Shown here one piece after another: positions 1-4,068 of a stretch of DNA of 5,175 nucleotides; position 1 is the first letter of the stretch, and the number at the start of each line of letters is the position of its first letter. Under the pieces are notes generated by a model. It ran no database searches, was not told the origin of the DNA, and saw only the letters and a list, made by a program, of their open reading frames with translations. Origin of the DNA: Actinomycetes bacterium (GTDB lineage Bacteria > Actinomycetota > Coriobacteriia > Anaerosomatales > Anaerosomataceae). Position numbers and translations under genes: made by a program. The DNA lies in contig JAJZRZ010000132.1 of assembly GCA_021850085.1 (NCBI GenBank), forward strand, positions 1 through 5,175. The letters are read 5' to 3'.

Positions 1-724
1 TCCACGCCGCACCGTCGAATCCAGTCACGACTCCACCGGCCTCCTCGACGATGAGAACGCCTGCGGCGAAGTCCCAGGGTTGCAGATCCAGTTCCCAGTA
101 GCCGTCCACCCGGCCCGCCGCGACGTGGCACAGGTCGACGGCAGCGGAACCGTCGCGACGGATGTCGTGGGAGGGAGGCAGCAGCCGCTGGAGCAGGGCG
201 AGCTGTCGTGTGAGCGGCGCGCCACGATCGTAGGGGAACCCTGTTGCCAGGAGGGCTCGCTGTAGAGTCTCGGTGTCTGTGCAACGGATGGGAGTGCCGT
301 TGAGCGTGGCACCCGCCCCGCGCTCCGCGGAGGCCATCTCGTCCGCGGGCACGTTGTACACGGCACCTGCCACCGGTCGACCGTGCCGCAGGCAGGCCAC
401 GCTCACAGACCAGCAGGGGTATGTGTGAACGAACGAGGTCGTTCCATCCAAAGGATCGATCACCCAAACCTCGGGGTCCCAAAGGTCGCCCGATACAGCG
501 CCGGCAAGCCCGTAGACCTCTTCCTCCTCCACGACGAAGCGCGCTGACGGCAGCGCCTTGACGACAGCCTGCACCACCGCCACACCAGACGCCACATCCG
601 CAGCGCTCACCATATCCGCGTTCGCCGTCTTGGTCCTGAGTTCCGTGACCCGGCCGATGTGCCTCCGAAGCACGTCTGCCCCCGCTCGGGCAGATGCCTC
701 GGCGATGCGGCGGAGGTCGCTCAT
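1..724 (-). CDS. Inositol monophosphatase family protein (3' end beyond the left edge)
   Basis: This is a Mg2+-dependent phosphatase of the IMPase/SuhB/CysQ superfamily; members hydrolyse inositol-1-phosphate or related small phosphate esters in the cytosol. The reading frame runs from ATG 724-722 to the window edge, giving 241 residues out of the roughly 260-275 usual for the family, so a short C-terminus is missing. Motif 1 is clear at residues 87-96 (WVIDPLDGTT), with metal-binding Asp90 and Asp93. Acidic residues 66-69 (EEEE) take the place of the upstream metal-binding Glu. Motif 2 is at 216-230 (PWDFAAG then IVEEAGG), with Asp218 as the third metal-site acid. The start is supported by GAGGAG 7 nt upstream (737-732). 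It is divergent from the transketolase. The exact substrate (inositol phosphate, fructose-1,6-bisphosphate, histidinol phosphate or PAP) cannot be told from the visible part; next to transketolase a sugar-phosphate role is possible but is only inference. Confidence 0.93.
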   Translation of the reverse strand, partial: MSDLRRIAEASARAGADVLRRHIGRVTELRTKTANADMVSAADVASGVAVVQAVVKALPSARFVVEEEEVYGLAGAVSGDLWDPEVWVIDPLDGTTSFVHTYPCWSVSVACLRHGRPVAGAVYNVPADEMASAERGAGATLNGTPIRCTDTETLQRALLATGFPYDRGAPLTRQLALLQRLLPPSHDIRRDGSAAVDLCHVAAGRVDGYWELDLQPWDFAAGVLIVEEAGGVVTGFDGAAW

Positions 725-731
725 GGTTCAA

Positions 732-737
732 CTCCTC
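732..737 (-). promoter_or_regulatory. Ribosome binding site of the IMPase-family gene
   Basis: GAGGAG on the minus strand lies 7 nt before the ATG at 724. It fixes this ATG as the start; it also places the family's N-terminal helix at the expected distance from motif 1. Confidence 0.75.
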
Positions 738-781
738 AAGGAAGGTTCGGGTATCCTCAGTCTAGCGGTTCGCGCAGGCGA

Positions 782-802
782 GTCGGGTTCCACCCGCCCG
801 AC
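782..802 (+). repeat. Short inverted repeat in the transketolase leader
   Basis: GTCGGG (782-787) and CCCGAC (797-802) are perfect reverse complements; a G-U pair would extend the stem to 7 bp around a 7-nt loop. The repeat ends immediately before the GGTGAGGAG Shine-Dalgarno stretch (803-811). It could be an operator or a leader hairpin affecting ribosome access; in GC-rich DNA a 6-bp repeat can also arise by chance. Confidence 0.35.
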
Positions 803-805
803 GGT

Positions 806-811
806 GAGGAG
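806..811 (+). promoter_or_regulatory. Ribosome binding site of the transketolase gene
   Basis: GAGGAG lies 5 nt before ATG 817 and decides the start. The in-frame GTG at 811-813 overlaps this site and so would have no proper ribosome binding site of its own. Confidence 0.7.
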
Positions 812-816
812 TGGCT

Positions 817-2739
817 ATGCTCGCACGAGGGTTCGTTACGCCGGAGCTCGATGACGATTCCGTGGCCGAACTCGAGCGGCGCGCTCGCATCCTCCGGGGG
901 GCGATCCTCACGATGACGTCGCTTGCGAACTCGGGTCATCCTGGCGGCTCCATGTCGTCTCTCGAATGCTTCCTTGTGCTTCACCACTGCGCGAACATCG
1001 ATCCCGTGCGCCCTCACTGGGACGCACGGGACAGGATAGTTGTCAGTCACGGCCACACCTCCCCCGGAGTCTACGCTGCGCTGGCCGATGCGGGATTCTT
1101 CCCGCTCGATGATGTGATCGCGCATTTCCGGCAGGTGGGCAGCCCGTTCGAGGGCCACGTCGAGCGGCTGGTGCCCGGCGTGGAATGGGGGACGGGCAAT
1201 CTTGGCCAAGGCCTGTCGGCGGGCGCCGGTTTTGCGCTCGCCGCGCGCCTCACCGGCCGTCCCTCCCGTACCTTCGTGGTGATGAGCGACGGCGAGCAGC
1301 ACAAGGGCCAAGTCGCCGAGGCGCGTCGTCTCGCCGCCAAAGAGAATCTGATCGACCTCACCGCGCTCGTCGACCTCAACGGCATCCAAATCTCCGGGCG
1401 CACCGCGGACATCATGCCTGTCGATGTCGCCGCCGACTTCTCCGCGGACGGATGGGGCGTCATCGAGGTCGACGGACACGACGTGCGCGCGGTTTACCGC
1501 GCCGTTGCCGCCGCGGCAGACGATCGCGAGCGTCCGGTGGCGGTGATCGCCCACACCGTCATCGGCAAGGGTGTGTCGTTCATGGAGGGCGAACCGGAGT
1601 TCCATGGCCGAGGGCTGACTCTCGACGAGTACGAGCGTGCCTGCGCAGAGCTCGGCTACGATACCGCTTCGCTCGAGCGCGCCTGCGCGAAGCGCAAGAG
1701 CGCCGTCCTTACGCCCCATCTGCATCCCGCACGTCCGCGCCGCGTGCTGGCCGCTGGGACCGCGCGCACGTACACCAGGGAGAAGGACACCGACAACCGC
1801 TCCGCATGGGGCGCCGCCCTCGTGGACCTCGCGCAGACGAACCCTGCGGTGCCGATGGCGGTGCTCGACTGCGACCTCGCAACGTCCGTGAAGACCGACG
1901 GCTTCGCGCGCGTCCGGCCCGGGGGCTTCATCCAGGCCGGTGTGGGGGAGCACAACGCCGCAACGGTCGCGGGCGCCATGTCAGCCGCCGGTGTCCTTGC
2001 TTTCCACGCGGATTTCGGGGTCTTTGGGATAGACGAGGTCTACAACCAGCAACGGCTCAACGATATCAACGAGTCCGAGGTCAAGCTGGTCGTCACCCAC
2101 TGTGGCGTGGACGTGGGCGAGGACGGCAAGACGCACCAGTGCATCGATTACGTAGGTGCCTTCAGGAACATGTTCGGATGGAAGGTCATCGTCCCTGCCG
2201 ACCCGAACCAGACGGACCGAGCGGTGCGCGAGATGGCAGGCACGCCCGGATGCGTGGCGCTGGCCATGGGCCGGTCGAAGCTGCCGGTGATCCTTGGCGC
2301 GGACGGCGAGCCGTTGTTCGGTGGCGACTACCGCTTCGAGTACGGACGCGCGTCCTGGGCGCGGGCTGGAGAGGCGGGCGTGATCCTTACGATGGGGACG
2401 CTCGCGGGGGCCGCGGTGGAGGCTGCGGACCTTCTGGCCTCCGAAGGGGTGACGGTGGGCGTTTGCGTCGTCTCATCACCGCTGGAGATGGACGATGAGG
2501 CGATGACCCGCATCGCTGGGGCCCCGCTCGTGCTCGTTGCCGAGGACCACGGCTGGAGAAGCGGGTTGTGGGCCTCGGCCGCTGAGTGGATGGCGCTGCA
2601 CCGCCGCGTGTGCCGTCTTGTCCCACACGGCGTGACGGAATACCAGAGTTCCGGAGCCTCTGCGGAGCTGTTCGCGCGCATCGGCATGGACGCACCAGGC
2701 ATCGCCGCGCGCTTCACGGAGTTGATGGAAGCGCGCTAG
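817..2739 (+). CDS. tkt: Transketolase, single-chain thiamine-diphosphate enzyme
   Basis: Transketolase (EC 2.2.1.1) moves two-carbon ketol units between sugar phosphates in the cytosolic non-oxidative pentose phosphate pathway. The product is 640 residues, within the usual 610-680 range, and all three domains are present. The N-terminal ThDP/metal domain (about 15-270) has GHPGGS at 40-45, SHGH at 77-80, GTGNLGQG at 125-132 and the diphosphate-binding segment SDGEQ(157-161)...DLN(186-188). The pyrimidine-binding domain (about 325-490) has catalytic Glu378 in GVGEHN and GEDGKTHQ at 434-441. A C-terminal transketolase domain follows from about 500 to 640. The Gly that usually opens the GDG motif is Ser157 here; Asp158, Glu160 and Asn188 are kept, so activity is expected. 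The N-terminal half resembles the type found as separate N/C subunit pairs, here joined in one chain. Related enzymes (DXS, dihydroxyacetone synthase) are less likely given length and motifs. ATG 817 is chosen over GTG 811 because of the GAGGAG spacing. The gene ends in a 4-bp tail-to-tail overlap with the protease gene. Confidence 0.95.
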   Translation: MLARGFVTPELDDDSVAELERRARILRGAILTMTSLANSGHPGGSMSSLECFLVLHHCANIDPVRPHWDARDRIVVSHGHTSPGVYAALADAGFFPLDDVIAHFRQVGSPFEGHVERLVPGVEWGTGNLGQGLSAGAGFALAARLTGRPSRTFVVMSDGEQHKGQVAEARRLAAKENLIDLTALVDLNGIQISGRTADIMPVDVAADFSADGWGVIEVDGHDVRAVYRAVAAAADDRERPVAVIAHTVIGKGVSFMEGEPEFHGRGLTLDEYERACAELGYDTASLERACAKRKSAVLTPHLHPARPRRVLAAGTARTYTREKDTDNRSAWGAALVDLAQTNPAVPMAVLDCDLATSVKTDGFARVRPGGFIQAGVGEHNAATVAGAMSAAGVLAFHADFGVFGIDEVYNQQRLNDINESEVKLVVTHCGVDVGEDGKTHQCIDYVGAFRNMFGWKVIVPADPNQTDRAVREMAGTPGCVALAMGRSKLPVILGADGEPLFGGDYRFEYGRASWARAGEAGVILTMGTLAGAAVEAADLLASEGVTVGVCVVSSPLEMDDEAMTRIAGAPLVLVAEDHGWRSGLWASAAEWMALHRRVCRLVPHGVTEYQSSGASAELFARIGMDAPGIAARFTELMEAR

Positions 2740-3320
2740 GAGGGGGCCGAATGCTCGACCTGGCGGCGGGCGATGTCCGCCTTCTCCTCGGCCACTGTGC
2801 GGTGAAGTGACGGATCGCCGGTCTCGACGGGATCGCCGGACACTCCCCGCTCCTCCAACACATGGAGCACCGCTGCGATCGCGCGGGGGACCGCGGCCTC
2901 CACAGTGGCTGTGAGGCCTATCGTCAGCGTCTCGGGGCTCATGTTCTCGACCTGCACGCCGATGCAGTCGGCTTCAGGCATGACGCCTATCAGCGCAGCT
3001 GCGTTCAGCACGTCCACGAGCCGGACGTCGTGCAGCGAGTGAAGCACCTGGTTGGGCGCGAAGTCCTCGGGTGAGACCCGGACAACCGTTCCAGGCGGGT
3101 GTCCGGACCCTTCGATCGCGTCGACCATCAGCAGGAACTCGACACCGCGGAACAGGTGGATCATCCCGAGCCCCATGGTACCCGCATCCATCACGCGCAC
3201 GTCCGAGGGGAACACGTAGTTCGCTTCGAGGTCCGATGCGATGCGGTTGCCCACACCCTCGTCCATCATCAAGATGTTGCCGATGCCGAGCACCAGGATG
3301 CGCGGGTTGGGTTCGAGCAC
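2736..3320 (-). CDS. hyaD: Hydrogenase maturation endopeptidase, HyaD/HupD/HybD family
   Basis: This nickel-dependent protease removes the C-terminal tail of a hydrogenase large subunit after the Ni-Fe cofactor is in place, acting in the cytoplasm before export. The product is 194 residues. The opening motif GIGNILMMDEGVG lies at 12-24 with Glu21; the MVDA motif carries Asp67; SLHDVRLVDVL at 95-105 carries His97. Glu21, Asp67 and His97 match the three Ni-contacting residues of E. coli HybD (Glu16, Asp62, His93). Family members are usually about 155-175 residues; this one has an acidic hydrophilic tail from about residue 158 with no known role. The start is GTG 3320-3318, supported by GGAGGG 7 nt upstream (3333-3328); the open frame continues upstream to 3500 but that part is Arg/Ser-rich and overlaps the cytochrome b gene. 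It is the last gene of the hydrogenase cluster seen here and its likely substrate is the large subunit encoded at 4069-5175. Confidence 0.93.
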   Translation of the reverse strand: MLEPNPRILVLGIGNILMMDEGVGNRIASDLEANYVFPSDVRVMDAGTMGLGMIHLFRGVEFLLMVDAIEGSGHPPGTVVRVSPEDFAPNQVLHSLHDVRLVDVLNAAALIGVMPEADCIGVQVENMSPETLTIGLTATVEAAVPRAIAAVLHVLEERGVSGDPVETGDPSLHRTVAEEKADIARRQVEHSAPS

Positions 3321-3327
3321 GTCGCAG

Positions 3328-3333
3328 CCCTCC
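3328..3333 (-). promoter_or_regulatory. Ribosome binding site that selects the GTG start of the protease gene
   Basis: GGAGGG on the minus strand, 7 nt before GTG 3320, is the only good Shine-Dalgarno site near the conserved N-terminus (NPRILVLGIGN). It excludes the longer in-frame candidates further upstream. Confidence 0.75.
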
Positions 3334-3359
3334 GAGGGACGGTCACGGTCTTCGTGGAC

Positions 3360-3397
3360 AGGCGGGCCCCGGAACGCGAGGCTCCGGGGCCCAGCCT
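3360..3397 (-). promoter_or_regulatory. Very stable intercistronic stem-loop between cytochrome b and protease genes
   Basis: A perfect 10-bp GC-rich inverted repeat (3364-3373 with 3383-3392, 9-nt loop) is prolonged by four more pairs (3360-3363 with 3394-3397) across one unpaired base at 3393. It sits about 40 nt upstream of the protease start, on the operon transcript. There is no T-tract on either side, so it does not look like a classical intrinsic terminator. A partial terminator, an RNA-processing site or a 3'-end stabiliser that lowers protease expression relative to the structural genes are all possible. Confidence 0.6.
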
Positions 3398-3403
3398 GCT
3401 CTC

Positions 3404-3422
3404 GTGACAGTATGGCTGTCAC
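3404..3422 (-). repeat. Perfect 7-bp inverted repeat in the cytochrome b-protease gap
   Basis: GTGACAG (3404-3410) and CTGTCAC (3416-3422) flank a 5-nt loop. It lies between two other hairpins in the same gap. It may form an RNA stem-loop or be a dyad binding site for a regulator; nothing in the sequence tells which. Confidence 0.5.
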
Positions 3423-3425
3423 ACT

Positions 3426-3450
3426 GAGACGGATGCTAGCGCTCCGTCTC
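3426..3450 (-). repeat. Perfect 8-bp inverted repeat spanning the cytochrome b stop codon
   Basis: GAGACGGA (3426-3433) pairs with TCCGTCTC (3443-3450) around a 9-nt loop that holds the TAG stop codon (3438-3436). It is the first of three consecutive stem-loops on the hydrogenase transcript. It may protect the upstream mRNA from 3' exonucleases or take part in attenuation of the protease gene. Confidence 0.5.
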
Positions 3451-4068
3451 CTTCCAAGCGAAGATGATCTTGCTCGGCGCGAAGTTGTACACGTTCGCAA
3501 GGTACACGTGGATCATAGTGAACACGATGAACACCCACATGATGAAGTAGTGGATGATCCGCATGTTCATCGGCCCGCCCACCATCGCCGTTCCGGCTTC
3601 CAGGAGCCCCCAACTCTGCGTGGGGCCGTAGATGGCGAAGCCAGTATAGGCTTGGATGAACGTCAGCGGCACGGTGGCCAGATACGCGATCTTCTGGAGA
3701 GAACCGTACTTCGCCGAGATCACGCCCTCCTTGCGGAGGAACAGGTAGTACTTGACGGTCTCTAGGAACTGGTGGCGGTTCTTCTCCTGCGGCAGCCAGT
3801 TCTTGATGTCGACATCCACCTGCCTGCTTCCGAGGTCTACCGCGGTCTTCACGTAGAAGGCTGCGATGATACGGAAGATGAGGTTGATGAGGATGACATA
3901 CATCGCGACGAAGTGCATGCCGCGCGCTACACCCATGAACCCGTCAAAGAACGGGTAGTGGATGTAGAAGCCCGAGAAGGCGAGCATGATCATGCAGACC
4001 AGGTTCACCCAGTGCGTGATCACGAACACGAGCGGATGCGCCTCACGATAGTGCGCGTTCGCGGACAT
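3436..4068 (-). CDS. hyaC: Ni/Fe-hydrogenase b-type cytochrome subunit, HyaC/HupC family
   Basis: This integral membrane cytochrome b anchors a periplasm- or outside-facing uptake hydrogenase and passes electrons from the small subunit to the quinone pool. The product is 210 residues, slightly shorter than the usual 220-240. Four hydrophobic segments are visible at about 13-36, 50-72, 126-147 and 170-192. Histidines placed for two b-hemes are His19 (THWVN) in helix 1, His52 (RGMHF) in helix 2, and His173 (RIIHY) and His187 (MIHVYLAN) in the last helix; the assignment is by family analogy. A hydrophilic loop (about 74-125) joins helices 2 and 3. There is no signal peptide, as expected. The ATG at 4068 follows the large-subunit TAG with no gap, behind GGGGGTGAT (4081-4073), which suggests translational coupling. 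Related di-heme proteins such as formate dehydrogenase gamma are less likely because the gene lies between hydrogenase large subunit and protease. Confidence 0.95.
   Translation of the reverse strand: MSANAHYREAHPLVFVITHWVNLVCMIMLAFSGFYIHYPFFDGFMGVARGMHFVAMYVILINLIFRIIAAFYVKTAVDLGSRQVDVDIKNWLPQEKNRHQFLETVKYYLFLRKEGVISAKYGSLQKIAYLATVPLTFIQAYTGFAIYGPTQSWGLLEAGTAMVGGPMNMRIIHYFIMWVFIVFTMIHVYLANVYNFAPSKIIFAWKETER

Larger units (their letters stand above)
725..816. promoter_or_regulatory. Divergent intergenic region, probable back-to-back promoters
   Basis: These 92 bp separate the two divergent starts and must carry promoters for both genes unless one is transcribed from within the other. No strong consensus promoter is visible. 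The best minus-strand candidate is CCGACT (786-781), a 16-bp spacer and TAGACT (764-759), which would give a leader of about 28 nt for the phosphatase gene. On the plus strand, TATCCT at 752-757 is a possible -10 element, but its only -35 partner (TTCAAC, 727-732) is weak and 19 bp away. The region also contains the inverted repeat at 782-802. Confidence 0.35.

Noticed and set aside
25..366. 113-codon minus-strand frame within the phosphatase gene
   Set aside because: It is out of frame with the conserved IMPase motifs, Ser/Pro/Arg-rich and has no ribosome binding site.
811..816. GTG at 811 as the transketolase start
   Set aside because: It overlaps the GAGGAG site, leaving no spacing; ATG 817 is 5 nt from the same site.
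757..1953. 398-codon open frame on the minus strand opposite the transketolase
   Set aside because: It has His/Arg/Ala-rich low-complexity composition, no recognisable motif, and lies wholly antisense to a clear transketolase; typical GC-rich shadow frame.
1185..2498. 437-codon plus-strand frame inside the transketolase
   Set aside because: Extremely Arg-rich translation in an alternate frame of a conserved gene with no ribosome binding site.
3360..3397. Classical Rho-independent terminator
   Set aside because: The stem is strong but no T-tract follows on either strand, and the next gene of the same pathway begins about 40 nt downstream.
3321..3500. N-terminal extension of the protease up to an ATG at 3500
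   Set aside because: The extension is Arg/Ser-rich, overlaps the end of the cytochrome b gene and the three hairpins, and the GTG at 3320 has its own strong ribosome binding site right before the conserved fold.
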